NCBI GenBank assembly: GCA_029974635.1
Contig: JARKQY010000016.1
Coordinates: 1-60,841 of the forward strand
Length of the DNA stretch: 60,841 nt
Direction of reading: 5' to 3'
Source: Bacillota bacterium
Lineage (GTDB): Bacteria; Bacillota; UBA4882; UBA8346
Shown here: positions 15,893 to 25,225 of the stretch, in pieces
Layout of the letters: each line of letters starts with the position of its first letter
How positions within the stretch are numbered: position 1 is the stretch's first letter
Program-made: the position numbers and the translations under genes
The notes under the pieces: generated by a model
Databases searched by the model: none
Told to the model about the DNA's origin: nothing
What the model saw: only the letters and a program-made list of their open reading frames with translations

Positions 15893-16768
15893 TTAATCAT
15901 TGAATAGTAAAGCCAAATTCCGGCCCATTACTTTAGCCCGATCTTCTTCATTGGTGACCGCTATTCTTACTGCTTCAAGCATCGCCTCGGAACTTAAAAA
16001 CGGAAAGTCGGATCCCATAACCACCCGATCACTTCCGGCATCCTGGACGGCTTTACGAATTGAAAGCATGTCGGTGGCTGCGGTCTCCAGCAAAATATTC
16101 GGCAACTCTCTGGCCGCTCTTATGGCGCCCGCCAGGTGCCAAGGACACCCCATATGGGCCATGATAAATGTAACATCCGGAAAACGGCGGGCTACATCGG
16201 CTACCACTTCGGGACTGTGAAAATGGTCAACCATTCCTCCGGTAGCTGCATGAACCAGCACCGGTATCCGGCGCCCCACTTCCCGTTGCAGTTCGACAAT
16301 CCGTTTCATAACAGCCGCGACAATCCCAGGCGCATCATCGATACTTCCCTTACTTTCCGAATAACTGTCGTTGAATGCATAAAAATGGACTCCCGGATGA
16401 AATTTGACGCCCTTTAGTTTCAGGTCTTTAATGCCCCGTTCAAGCTCTTCCAAGGCATAATTCCGTTTAACCAGTTCACAACGGCCCGGTTTCCATCCCC
16501 AAACCCCAGTTGATTGATGCCAGGGGTTCATCGTAAAAAAACCGATTAACCGGTCCGGATATCTGGCCTGAACTGCTCCGATATAATCGTGACCGATATA
16601 TGGATTATAATCCGGAGTACGAAAAGCCATATTGGCATTTTCTTGAAATACAATGGCCTTGTCAATACCGATACTATCCATCCGCTCGATCAGCATTTCC
16701 GCGGTTAACGCCATGTCAGGCCGGGCGCAAAGATGATTATGGGCATCAATGATTGGTGACTTCGACAT
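15893..16768 (-). CDS. Amidohydrolase family protein (TIM-barrel, PF04909 type)
   Basis: 291 residues from MSKSPIIDAHNHL, with GGAG eight bases upstream. In-frame ATGs further upstream are too close to that sequence. Metal-site motifs are IDAHNH at the N-terminus, a GVKFHPGVH strand, VLVHAATGG, FIMAHMGCPW and the closing VMGSDFPF aspartate. Such enzymes hydrolyse or decarboxylate small ring or carboxylate substrates, or act as lactonases. It lies between the importer permease and the unknown 183-residue gene, so it probably acts on the imported compound or on a lactone made by the Gfo/Idh/MocA enzyme (inference). Confidence 0.82.
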   Translation of the reverse strand: MSKSPIIDAHNHLCARPDMALTAEMLIERMDSIGIDKAIVFQENANMAFRTPDYNPYIGHDYIGAVQARYPDRLIGFFTMNPWHQSTGVWGWKPGRCELVKRNYALEELERGIKDLKLKGVKFHPGVHFYAFNDSYSESKGSIDDAPGIVAAVMKRIVELQREVGRRIPVLVHAATGGMVDHFHSPEVVADVARRFPDVTFIMAHMGCPWHLAGAIRAARELPNILLETAATDMLSIRKAVQDAGSDRVVMGSDFPFLSSEAMLEAVRIAVTNEEDRAKVMGRNLALLFND

Positions 16769-16823
16769 TTTCATCACTCCATTCAATATATAGCTTCTGT
16801 CATGGAATCACATCCGGCTCCGC

Positions 16824-17636
16824 TTACAAATCCTTGCGCGGAACCCATCGGGTAAAATGAGATTCGGTTAATTTAAGGAGCCAATTAACCAAGATCGAGA
16901 AGATGGTGATTAAGAAAACCCCGACTAATAAAAGATCGGTCATTACGAAACGGCGGCCCTCAATAATCAAGTATCCAAATCCGGCCCTGGTTCCCATGAA
17001 CTCGGCCGCTACATTCATCCCAAAGGATGTTGCCGCCGCTACCCGGATCCCTCCCATGATCCCCGGGATAATGGCCGGAATCAGCACCGTGCGAAAAATC
17101 TGAAACCCTTTCGCTCCTAAAGAACGAGCGGCGTTGATATACAAAGGATCAATATTCCGAACCGATTCGATGGTGTTTACAACCAGGATCACCCAACAGC
17201 CGAACGATATCAATATTAACTTGGATGAATTACCGATCCCGAACCAGAGGATAAACAGCGGAATTAATGCCAAAGGGGGCATTGGCCGAATGAATTCCAC
17301 CACCGGCTCGAAAATCCGGCCTAACACTTTACTCCAGCCTATCGGTAATCCCATCAGAATCCCTAACGCTGACCCAATGGCAAATCCTACTATGATCCGG
17401 TACATACTGTCGGCGATATGCATCGGCATATCAGCGCTATATTGGATGAAGCACCGGTAAACCGCTTGCGGTGATGGCAGATACAGCGGCGGCACCCAGC
17501 CGGTATTGGATAACCAAAACCAGAGTCCAAAAATGATCACCAGCCCTAAAAAATTCAATAATCTCCCGCTACGTTCAATGATCCATCCTTTAACAATATG
17601 GAACCAGCCAATTTTATCCGTTCTCGCCGGTATCAT
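16824..17636 (-). CDS. NitT/TauT-type ABC transporter permease
   Basis: 270 residues, BPD_transp_1 family with about six membrane segments. The conserved EAA-type loop reads INAARSLGAKGFQIFRTVLIPAIIPGIMGGIRVA. SsuC/TauC-like proteins are this length. Its first 23 bases overlap the 3-prime end of the ATPase gene, and GAGGTG lies within that gene, so translation is coupled. It works with the ATPase at 17614-18405 and the binding protein at 18519-19637. Confidence 0.9.
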   Translation of the reverse strand: MIPARTDKIGWFHIVKGWIIERSGRLLNFLGLVIIFGLWFWLSNTGWVPPLYLPSPQAVYRCFIQYSADMPMHIADSMYRIIVGFAIGSALGILMGLPIGWSKVLGRIFEPVVEFIRPMPPLALIPLFILWFGIGNSSKLILISFGCWVILVVNTIESVRNIDPLYINAARSLGAKGFQIFRTVLIPAIIPGIMGGIRVAAATSFGMNVAAEFMGTRAGFGYLIIEGRRFVMTDLLLVGVFLITIFSILVNWLLKLTESHFTRWVPRKDL

Positions 17637-18405
17637 TACCCATCACCTCACTAAGATATTTTTTAAACGCCACAAACTCCGGCTTCGTTCGTAACTCAGC
17701 TTGCCGTGGCCGGCCGAACTCGACTGGGACGTCTTTAATTATCGTATTGGGATTTCTCCCCATGATAATGACCCGATCCGCTAAAAAGGCTGCTTCTTCA
17801 AGGTCATGGGTAACGAAAAAAATCGTTTTATTTTCCAGGCTCCAAATTTTTAATAACTCCTCCTGCATCTTCTTTTTGGTGAGATCGTCCAATGCTCCGA
17901 ACGGTTCATCCATTAGCAAGATCCGCGGGTTATTGGCATAAGCCCGGGCAATATCAACCCGTTTGCTCATCCCCCCCGATAATTCCTTGGGATAAAGATG
18001 TTCATATCCTTTCAGATTCACCAATCCCACATACTTTTCCGTGATGGCCCGGCGTTCGCTTTTGCTCAGCCCGCGCATCCGTGGTCCGTACTCTACATTC
18101 TGTTCCACGGTCATCCAGGGAAATGCCGCATACTTCTGAAATACAATTCCGATATCCGGCGAGGGTCCCGTCAGCCGTTTCCCCTCCAACAAGATCTTAC
18201 CGGAAGTCGGCTTACTGATACCCCCGATCATCGATAAAATAGTGCTCTTGCCACAGCCGGACGGGCCAATGACGCAAGCCAATTCCGATTTATAAATCCG
18301 GAGGTTCACATCTTTAATCGCTTCAATGATTCCATGGGTCGTTAAAAACTCCTTGGTTAAATTCTCAACTGTTAGCAGTACTTCTTGGCCGCCTGTATTC
18401 CCCAT
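17614..18405 (-). CDS. NitT/TauT-type ABC transporter ATP-binding protein
   Basis: 263 residues. Walker A is GPSGCGKST (47-55), the Q-loop lies in IVFQKYAAFPW, the signature is LSGGMSKRVDIARA, Walker B is ILLMDEPFGALDD and the switch histidine is in FFVTHDLEEA. The length and sequence match SsuB/TauB-class ATPases. AAGGAGGG lies six bases before the ATG. The protein powers uptake through the overlapping downstream permease. A 12-bp hairpin separates it from the binding-protein gene. Confidence 0.92.
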   Translation of the reverse strand: MGNTGGQEVLLTVENLTKEFLTTHGIIEAIKDVNLRIYKSELACVIGPSGCGKSTILSMIGGISKPTSGKILLEGKRLTGPSPDIGIVFQKYAAFPWMTVEQNVEYGPRMRGLSKSERRAITEKYVGLVNLKGYEHLYPKELSGGMSKRVDIARAYANNPRILLMDEPFGALDDLTKKKMQEELLKIWSLENKTIFFVTHDLEEAAFLADRVIIMGRNPNTIIKDVPVEFGRPRQAELRTKPEFVAFKKYLSEVMGNDTGENG

Positions 18406-18479
18406 TCATACCCTCCTTCGCTGCAAGGCCTGGAATTTTTCTTAAAAACCTTGAAACCTTTTCCAAACTTTTGTATAAT

Positions 18480-18511
18480 GATGGGAGAGAGGACCTAACT
18501 CTCTCCCATCG
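18480..18511 (-). other. Intercistronic stem-loop after the locus B binding-protein gene
   Basis: A 12-bp perfect stem (GATGGGAGAGAG with CTCTCTCCCATC) with an 8-nt loop, seven bases beyond the binding-protein stop. No U-run follows. It is the same arrangement as in locus A and suggests mRNA protection or partial termination that raises the binding-protein:ATPase ratio. Confidence 0.65.
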
Positions 18512-18518
18512 TCTAGGT

Positions 18519-19637
18519 TTAAATTCGATTGTTGATCGGTTCGGCCATGATGAATTCTTTAAGATTAACGCTTCCCGGTTTAACCTGTTTCTTGACATTC
18601 ACCCAGAAATCCAAGGAGCTTTGGTAGATATTCATTACGTTCCATTTGGCGTCTGAAGCGAAGAAATAGTTCTTGGCTTCATTTTTTAAAGGCCAGTAAG
18701 TAATCTCATGGATAATCTGCTGAACATCATCCGCAGTTAAGGTTGTCCCCTGCCACTTATTGGCTACTTCGGCGAATTTATCCAGTAAAGGCTTCTTGGT
18801 ATACAGGTCGGCGATCACCCGGTACCAGACTTTCCGCATCTTGAGCACTGTTTGCATGTTTTTCTTCACCCAATCAGCCCGGGCCATTTCTCCGGAGAGA
18901 ATAACCGCGGTACCACCCAGTTCCCGGGCGGAGATGAGTTTTACAGCCCCCAGCTTGGACAAGCTAATGACTTGCGGATAACCGCCCAGTTCAAAGTCTC
19001 CGGTTCCCTGCCAGAATGCCAAAGCGCCCTCCACATCCGGAATATCGATATACTTCACATCAGTACTCTTTAAATTGGCTGCGTTTAATGCTTCCTGCAA
19101 CGGCAGATTCGATCCCGTACCACGATCCATCACGATGGTATTGCCTTTAAGTTGCGCACAGGTATCAGCAACGGCTTTTTTTACCGCTTCCGCTTCCGAA
19201 TATTTACCCCGGTATTCCTGATAAAATTGATCATAGGTTTTGAATTTTCCTTTCGGATAAACATCATCCGGTCTGATCATAATCGCATACCCTAAAAACC
19301 CGCAGGCCAAAGAAATGGTCCTTAGTTCCGGGAAGCGAGCCGCCAGCAGTACTCCCGAAGCGCTGTTGGTGCAGATTATGTCCATCTCTTTCGCTGCTAA
19401 AGCTTCTCCGACGGTGATGTCATCCGGAAACTTGGTAAACTCCACATCCAAGCCCTCATTTTTAAAATATCCCAATTCCTGGGCCAGGGTCCATGGCATC
19501 CAATCCTGGTATGGCAGCAAACCAAATCTGACCTTCTCCAATTTCTTTGCTCCATAAATGTTTCCGGTAAAATTGCATGTAAGGATCATTATTAAAATTA
19601 AACCGACTAAGACCATCCTTTTACTGAAAGATCTCAT
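18519..19637 (-). CDS. NitT/TauT-type ABC transporter substrate-binding protein
   Basis: 372 residues with an N-terminal signal (MRSFSKRM plus the hydrophobic core VLVGLILIMILTC), then an NMT1/SsuA-like fold: VRFGLLPYQDWMPWTLAQELGYFKNEGLDVEF, GEALAAKEMDIICTNSASG and a late GTAVILSGEMARADWVKKN. The type usually binds sulfonates, nitrate, pyrimidine precursors or aromatic acids. The surrounding sugar-type enzymes argue against taurine or nitrate. A cysteine at the end of the signal region could be a lipidation site, but the lipobox is weak. AAGGAGG lies seven bases or so from the ATG. Confidence 0.88.
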   Translation of the reverse strand: MRSFSKRMVLVGLILIMILTCNFTGNIYGAKKLEKVRFGLLPYQDWMPWTLAQELGYFKNEGLDVEFTKFPDDITVGEALAAKEMDIICTNSASGVLLAARFPELRTISLACGFLGYAIMIRPDDVYPKGKFKTYDQFYQEYRGKYSEAEAVKKAVADTCAQLKGNTIVMDRGTGSNLPLQEALNAANLKSTDVKYIDIPDVEGALAFWQGTGDFELGGYPQVISLSKLGAVKLISARELGGTAVILSGEMARADWVKKNMQTVLKMRKVWYRVIADLYTKKPLLDKFAEVANKWQGTTLTADDVQQIIHEITYWPLKNEAKNYFFASDAKWNVMNIYQSSLDFWVNVKKQVKPGSVNLKEFIMAEPINNRI

Positions 19638-19799
19638 TTTAATAGCCTCCTTTTGTTTTGTTTATGAAATGCATAAAGCTCAAAACCTTTTATCCACCTC
19701 CTTTTTATGAGATGTAAGTCCCCCAAAAACTTGTAGCGCAAGTCCGGCAATGAACAGCCAATGAACGATTGAATAACTGGAATCTCTTTAAACAAAAAT

Positions 19800-20933
19800 T
19801 CATGAACCATTATTTATTCTCTTTTGCGCTTCAAAAAATTCAACGAGCTGTTTATAATTGGGACTCATCCCGTTCGTAACATAAAATGAAGAAGTAGCGT
19901 TACCCATTAATAAAGAATCCCGGACGGATAAATTCAGTAACCGCCCCATACAAAACCCGGCATTAAAATTATCGCCCCCACCGGTGGAGATCTTCGGATT
20001 TTCCACATAAAAACCGGGGGCTTCCGTAAGTCCGGTTTTGCTGAAACCGATTGCGCCCTTTAACATATGGATTACTAAAAGGTGAATCTTTAGGTTATCG
20101 AAGATGATTCGACCGATCTTTTGAAGATTACTTTCCGGTACGTCGGGTTTCAAAATTTTAAAAATAATTTCGGCTTCTTTTTCGTTTAAACTCAAGATTA
20201 CTTGGGAATATTCAGAAAAATGGCCAATGTTATTAAGAAAAATTCTTAACTCCTCAGGCTCTCGTAACGAAGGATCGGCTATATCAAAAAAACAAAATTT
20301 ATTTTTCAACAACTCCGGTTGGACGTTAGGGAATACTTCATTCATGATTCCCGCCAAAATGGATCTCATTTGACTAATGGCGCTCCAATTCACAATGGCA
20401 ATCAAATCACTAGTTTTAAACAATCTGGTGATCTCCGGCAGGCCAAGGTGATTTTTAATGATTTCCCAGTTGATTTGGTGAAGCGACTCAATTTGACCGA
20501 ACATCAATTTCCCATCTTTAAATTCAAATGCATGCGTATACGCGGGTTCACCAATACTTATCAATTTGCAGTTGGGCGGCATTCCCTGAAATGTATCATG
20601 CATTTCGTTAATTCCGAACGTACCGATACATTTGACATTTGACCCCAAATTCGCCAGGGCATTTGCCAGAATCGCGGCATTGCCCCCTAATTTGACTTCC
20701 TGCAAAAAAATTTCAATATCGGAACTTTTCCCGGAAGCCGCTTTAATATAATCCGCAAACTCTTCAATTGACTGAAAAAACTGACATTGCGATGGACTGT
20801 GCCGATGTTTTACAACCCGGAAGATCTGGTCGACAAAACCATCAAAACCGATACAGGAATTGATTTGACTTCGTTCTTTCTCCCTGACTTCAAGAAGTTT
20901 CAACGTTACGTCCTCAATCATCCGCTTCATCAT
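19800..20933 (-). CDS. PfkB-family carbohydrate kinase (long form)
   Basis: 377 residues, longer than ribokinase (about 310). An N-terminal GFDGFVDQIF precedes the PfkB part. GGNAAILANALANLGSNVKCIG is signature 1 and STGGGDNFNAGFCMGRLL is signature 2, with the catalytic Asp in GGGDNF. It transfers phosphate to an unknown sugar or sugar derivative. It begins 26 bp after the ROK regulator stop and precedes the importer genes, so it is the first enzyme of locus B. With the double-SIS protein at the far end of the locus it makes a kinase/deglycase-like pair (inference). Confidence 0.8.
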   Translation of the reverse strand: MMKRMIEDVTLKLLEVREKERSQINSCIGFDGFVDQIFRVVKHRHSPSQCQFFQSIEEFADYIKAASGKSSDIEIFLQEVKLGGNAAILANALANLGSNVKCIGTFGINEMHDTFQGMPPNCKLISIGEPAYTHAFEFKDGKLMFGQIESLHQINWEIIKNHLGLPEITRLFKTSDLIAIVNWSAISQMRSILAGIMNEVFPNVQPELLKNKFCFFDIADPSLREPEELRIFLNNIGHFSEYSQVILSLNEKEAEIIFKILKPDVPESNLQKIGRIIFDNLKIHLLVIHMLKGAIGFSKTGLTEAPGFYVENPKISTGGGDNFNAGFCMGRLLNLSVRDSLLMGNATSSFYVTNGMSPNYKQLVEFFEAQKRINNGS

Positions 20934-20959
20934 TTAACACCCTTTGCGCGTTGTCGGCC

Positions 20960-22144
20960 TTAAAACTTTGGCCGCCAGCTGTTAATTATTAGCTCACCAC
21001 TGCCTTTGAATATCAGTTCCTTATAATTCATGCTGTTGACAATCGGGACCTCATGATAATTATAAAGGATAACCCGTTTACTGACTTCTTCCACAACATG
21101 CGGATACAAAAAATCAAAGATCTTTTCGGTGATACCTCCGATATAGATCACTTGCGGGTCGAAAAGGTTGATCAGAATGGAGAGGAGTTTTCCTAAAATC
21201 TTGCCATTTTCAGCGATAACCGATTGCGCATTGAAATCGCCGTTGCACAAAGCGGAGACAAATTCTTCCCAGCATGCAGTTGTAAAACATAAAGCGGCAT
21301 CTCGATTAATTTGATATTTCCGTAAAAAACCTTGCAATGACAATTCGCTTTCGGCGCATCCCAAATGTCCGCAAGCACACGGAAACTGGCGTTCACCCAC
21401 TGGAATATGGCTAATCTCTCCTCCCAGCCCCCGGCTGCCGGTCAAGACATTTTTATTACTGATAATTCCGACCCCGAGTCCTTCGCCGACAAACAAATAG
21501 ATCATATCCTTGCCGAGAATCTCTTTTGGCCCAAACAAAGACTCAGCGACCACTAACAAGTTCGATTCATTTTCAATACAGATTGGCAGGTCAAAAAAAT
21601 CTTCCAATATTTGCTGGAGAGGTACATTTTCAAAAAGCATGTTGGTGGAGTTCACCAGGCATCCATTATTCCGGTTCATAATCCCGGGAGCCGCCACCCC
21701 GACACCCAGCAATTTATCACCATCAATCCTTAATCCGGTACACATTTTCTTATAGAGCTTGCCCATAATATCCATGAAATCATCGAAGGTTGCATTGCGG
21801 GGGAGGATCTCCTTTTCACTGGCGACGATATCGTTTTTTAAGTCAACTATCGCCGCATGAATCCGATCTTTTTCGGTAAGGTTCAGACAAAAAGTGTACC
21901 GGGACGAAGCGTTAATCGATAACATTTTGGGGATTCTTCCCCCGCTTGAGTGCTGGGATGAAACGTATTTCAAAATTCCATCCGTAACGAGCTGATTGCA
22001 AATATTGGATACCGTGGCGAAACAAAGATTCAATTGATTTGACAGTTCTTTTTTCGTGGCCGAATCATTCTGCTTTAAGTAGTCAATGATTTTTTTGGTG
22101 TTGTAACTTCTTAATTCCGTTGTATTTTGAACCAAAGTATCCAA
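20960..22144 (-). CDS. ROK family transcriptional regulator (NagC/XylR type)
   Basis: 394 residues from a TTG at 22144 with AAAGGGG eight bases upstream. The N-terminal winged helix (about 10-65) reads SATKKELSNQLNLCFATVS. The ROK sugar-binding part has GVGVAAPGIMNR, the EGLGVGII turn, and the zinc motif His246 with Cys256, Cys258 and Cys263 in CACGHLGC. It is the first gene of locus B. A near-perfect 33-nt palindrome of the ROK-operator type lies 50 bp upstream, so it should control itself and the locus. The effector is probably the imported sugar or its phosphate. Confidence 0.9.
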   Translation of the reverse strand: MDTLVQNTTELRSYNTKKIIDYLKQNDSATKKELSNQLNLCFATVSNICNQLVTDGILKYVSSQHSSGGRIPKMLSINASSRYTFCLNLTEKDRIHAAIVDLKNDIVASEKEILPRNATFDDFMDIMGKLYKKMCTGLRIDGDKLLGVGVAAPGIMNRNNGCLVNSTNMLFENVPLQQILEDFFDLPICIENESNLLVVAESLFGPKEILGKDMIYLFVGEGLGVGIISNKNVLTGSRGLGGEISHIPVGERQFPCACGHLGCAESELSLQGFLRKYQINRDAALCFTTACWEEFVSALCNGDFNAQSVIAENGKILGKLLSILINLFDPQVIYIGGITEKIFDFLYPHVVEEVSKRVILYNYHEVPIVNSMNYKELIFKGSGELIINSWRPKF

Positions 22145-22193
22145 CTTTCATACCCCTTTTAGCTGTTTTAGAATTTACATAAACAACTGTAAC

Positions 22194-22226
22194 TTATTTT
22201 AAATCTTATTATAAGAGTTAAAATAA
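22194..22226. promoter_or_regulatory. ROK-type operator (33-nt near-perfect palindrome)
   Basis: Arms TTATTTTAA and TTAAAATAA flank CTTAT-ATAAG, with one mismatched position in 33. The TTATTTT...AAAATAA form is like NagC/Mlc boxes. It lies 50 bp upstream of the ROK gene in an AT-rich region with likely promoter overlap. Confidence 0.7.
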
Positions 22227-22398
22227 CAATATAATACTATCATATCCGATTCAATTTGTCAAAGATGGAAATAATGGATGTATTTATGCGCGAGCTTCTT
22301 TAACAGTCTGAATAAACAATGTAATTACTTTTATGCCCACTCTCCCCTCGCTCTCAATTTTTTCCGATGGAGGATGAATCCGTTTGGATGAGTTTAAA

Positions 22399-23667
22399 TT
22401 AACAACTACACCAATCATAAATCGCCAATGCCAATGCCTTGGTGGCAATCATAAGGTTGGCAACGGGAACGAACTCATTGGTGGCATGCATCTGATCGGT
22501 TGTGCCGGGCCCAAAAATAACCGTCGGCGTATGGCCGTATTTAATTAAATACCGGGTATCCGAGCCGCCGCGGCGTCCGCTGACGGCAGGCTCGGTTCCG
22601 GTTACCGCTTGAAAAGCATGCTTCATTGCAGTAACGATCGGAGAGTTGGCGGGTATCTCCGCTCCGTCGGCCCCAAGATCTTTAAAAGTGATGGCCGGAG
22701 GGTTGTTTCGCAACCAGGGGTCCGTCTGGCAAAGATGATGAACATGCTTCACAAAGTTATCCTTCACTGTTTTCACGTCCTCATCGGGCAATAAGCCCAT
22801 ACTCCCTTTTAATACCGCCCGATCCGGCGTGGCGCTGGGGAAGGTCCCGGCGTTAAACATGCAGACAGCGCAGGGTAATGCTCCTCGATTATCCGGGTAA
22901 AGGGGGTGTTTCAAATCTGCGATACGAATCTTTTCCAAATCTTCAACCGCTTGGACGATTTTCATTCCCTTTTCAATGGCGCTTACCGATTCCCAACGAT
23001 TTGAGATGGAAGAAGATTTGCCCCGAACCTCAACGGTAAACCATAGCCGCCCGATGCAAGCCGGCTGAACTGCAAGATCGCTTGTCTCACAGCAGATTCC
23101 GGCATCTGCATGATAGCCCCGCTCAATGGCGGATAGGGTGCCATAACCCGTAACTTCCTCATCCACTACATATTCCAAAATCAGATCGCCTTTCAGCTTA
23201 AGCCCCATATCTTTCAGGATTTTTACCGCCATGGTCATTGCCGCCAATCCGCTTTTCATATCGGAGGCCCCCCGCCCATAAACCTTACCCTCAATAACTC
23301 GGCCGGAAAAGGGAGAGAACTTCCATTCGTATTCAGGTTCGGGAGTAATCGTGTCCACATGACCGTTCAGCAATAAAGACTTTCCTCCGCCGGTGCCACG
23401 TAAAATTCCGGCAACATTTGGACGGCCATGAAAATCATTATCATTCACCGGAAGGTAGCCTGGAAGCTTGGCTAACTTTTGGAGGTCAACTTCCCATTGA
23501 TCGGTTTCCAAACCCACTTCCGTCAGCGTTGCGGCGATAAACTCCTGGATTTTACCTTCGTTACCGGTTTCACTGTCAATCTGAACCAGTCTACTCAAAA
23601 AATGAATGATTTCATTTTGATCGCTCTCAACCGCCTTGATAATGCGATTCGCTATTTCCGGGTTCAT
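22399..23667 (-). CDS. M20 family metallopeptidase / deacylase (ArgE-DapE type)
   Basis: 422 residues; GGGAG lies eight bases from the ATG. Metal motifs are NGHVDT (His103, Asp105), GRGASDMKSG (Asp136), the Glu170-Glu171 pair in VVDEEVTGYG, RRGGSDTRY and the terminal FGPGTTDQMHATNE. It should cleave an amide bond of an N-acyl amino acid or a small peptide. It is the last gene of locus C, 15 bp after RidA. It is a homolog of the locus A M20 enzyme but clearly diverged, so the two probably have different substrates. Confidence 0.88.
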   Translation of the reverse strand: MNPEIANRIIKAVESDQNEIIHFLSRLVQIDSETGNEGKIQEFIAATLTEVGLETDQWEVDLQKLAKLPGYLPVNDNDFHGRPNVAGILRGTGGGKSLLLNGHVDTITPEPEYEWKFSPFSGRVIEGKVYGRGASDMKSGLAAMTMAVKILKDMGLKLKGDLILEYVVDEEVTGYGTLSAIERGYHADAGICCETSDLAVQPACIGRLWFTVEVRGKSSSISNRWESVSAIEKGMKIVQAVEDLEKIRIADLKHPLYPDNRGALPCAVCMFNAGTFPSATPDRAVLKGSMGLLPDEDVKTVKDNFVKHVHHLCQTDPWLRNNPPAITFKDLGADGAEIPANSPIVTAMKHAFQAVTGTEPAVSGRRGGSDTRYLIKYGHTPTVIFGPGTTDQMHATNEFVPVANLMIATKALALAIYDWCSC

Positions 23668-23682
23668 GGCTTAATCTCCCTT

Positions 23683-24060
23683 CTATCTCGCTTGAGGAAC
23701 ATAGGCAATGGCTTCAATTTCAATTTTGGCGTCAATAGCTAATTTCACCTCAAAGCAAGATCGGGCCGGCGGAGCCGACGGGAAAAAACTGCCATAAACT
23801 TGATTCATTGCCGGAAAGCATTGAATATCGGTTAAATAAACGGTGGTCTTGACAACATCCCGTAAAGATGCCCCGGCTTGTTCCAGTAAAGTTTGAATCT
23901 TCCTCATGACGACCTCGGTTTCTTTGGTTATTCCTCCGGTTACTACCTGTCCCGCTTCATCCGTGGGCACTTGCCCCGAAACAAAGATGTAATCCCCTGC
24001 TTTTACCGCTGGCGAAAGCGGAATCCCATGGTTATACGCCGCACCGATAATCTCTTTCAT
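23683..24060 (-). CDS. RidA family (YjgF/YER057c/UK114) protein
   Basis: 125 residues from MKEIIGAAYNHG; GGAGG lies nine bases before the ATG at 24060. Family features are GDYIFVSGQVP, the central VVKTTVYLTDIQCFPAMNQVYGSFF and PPARSCFEV, where Arg100 corresponds to the catalytic arginine, then IEIEAIAYVP. RidA proteins hydrolyse reactive enamine/imine intermediates from PLP enzymes or amino-acid oxidation. In locus C it fits with the PLP-dependent threonine-synthase-like enzyme, whose intermediates it could detoxify. Confidence 0.92.
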   Translation of the reverse strand: MKEIIGAAYNHGIPLSPAVKAGDYIFVSGQVPTDEAGQVVTGGITKETEVVMRKIQTLLEQAGASLRDVVKTTVYLTDIQCFPAMNQVYGSFFPSAPPARSCFEVKLAIDAKIEIEAIAYVPQAR

Positions 24061-24097
24061 AACCCTGTTCCTCCAAATCAAAAATTGACTTACTCGC

Positions 24098-25225
24098 TTA
24101 CCTTCGTTGCAAAACTTTGGTTTGACGGGTGATATACTCCGGGCCGTTTTCCGTCAAAACGATAATATCTTCGAGGCGAACCCCAAAATTACCCGGCAAA
24201 TAGATCCCCGGTTCCAGGGAAATAACCATTCCCGGCTCTAGGATCATATGGCTCGCCGCTGAAATTACCGGGTCTTCATGCCCGTCCAAGCCGATACCAT
24301 GACCGGTAGGGTGCGGAAAATACTTTCCAAAACCTGCTTTCCCAATCACTTTCCGGGCCGCCAAATCGATTGTTTTGGCCATAACACCCGGTTTAACGGT
24401 AGTAAAGGCCGTTTCGAAGGCTTGGAGAACAGTCTGGTAAACCTTGACGAGCTCATCCGGAGCCTGTTTCCCAAGTATCAAGGTCCGGGTCAAATCGCAG
24501 TTATAGCCGGCGAGGGGGCCCCCGTAATCGACGATGATCACATCACCATCTGCGAGGACCCTTGTCCCCGACTTATGGGTGGGGTCTCCGGAATTCGGCC
24601 CGGAAGCGACAATCGTTCTAAAGTAAGTCTTGTTTATTCCCGCTTCGTTTAACCAGGCATCAATCCTCCGGGCCATTTCTACTTCGGTCATGCCGGTGGC
24701 TATGTTCCGGAACACTTTCTCCATCACCCGGTCGGCCACCGCCGAAGCTTTTTTTAATGACTCAACTTCTTTTGCCGTCTTGCGCCTGCGGCATAATTGA
24801 ATAATATGTTCCGCCGGGACGAAGTTGCAATCAGGAAACATCCGGTCTATCATAAATCCCATTTTTTTAATGGCGGAAGCATCCATGGCGACTTTGGCCG
24901 GATGATTCATTTGGCGCAACACGCCTTTGAATGATTGCTCCGGATTCGCTTCTTGAATAAGTGTTATTCCGGACAATGGAGAGCGATCCTTGGTAAAGTC
25001 GTCGCTAATCCAAAATACCTCTTCAGTCTCCGCCACGAAAACTACCAATTCATTCCGGCCGATCGCGACGGGCTGGTCCAGCAGATAGGAGCATGCTTTG
25101 GATTCAGCGATGATGATAAGTTCAATTCCTAAATTGTGGCAAGCCTTGCCAAGCCGGTCGATCTTTTCTAAATCCAACGCCACCCCCCCTGGACCGTTAA
25201 AATGGTGTAATTCCGCCATCAACAT
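24098..25225 (-). CDS. M24 family metallopeptidase (Xaa-Pro peptidase-like)
   Basis: Up to 375 residues. An N-terminal creatinase-like domain (about 15-135) is followed by the pita-bread domain: IIVDYGGPLAGYNCDLTRT (two metal Asp), HPTGHGIGLDGHEDP (metal His), ISLEPGIYLPG (Glu) and VRLEDIIVLTENG (Glu). This is a complete dinuclear site. The ATG at 25225 overlaps the SDR gene by 29 bp; a TTG at 25177 with a G-rich sequence six bases upstream would remove the overlap. It probably trims Xaa-Pro peptides or acts as a creatinase-like amidinohydrolase; the former is more likely from the motif set. Confidence 0.88.
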   Translation of the reverse strand: MLMAELHHFNGPGGVALDLEKIDRLGKACHNLGIELIIIAESKACSYLLDQPVAIGRNELVVFVAETEEVFWISDDFTKDRSPLSGITLIQEANPEQSFKGVLRQMNHPAKVAMDASAIKKMGFMIDRMFPDCNFVPAEHIIQLCRRRKTAKEVESLKKASAVADRVMEKVFRNIATGMTEVEMARRIDAWLNEAGINKTYFRTIVASGPNSGDPTHKSGTRVLADGDVIIVDYGGPLAGYNCDLTRTLILGKQAPDELVKVYQTVLQAFETAFTTVKPGVMAKTIDLAARKVIGKAGFGKYFPHPTGHGIGLDGHEDPVISAASHMILEPGMVISLEPGIYLPGNFGVRLEDIIVLTENGPEYITRQTKVLQRR

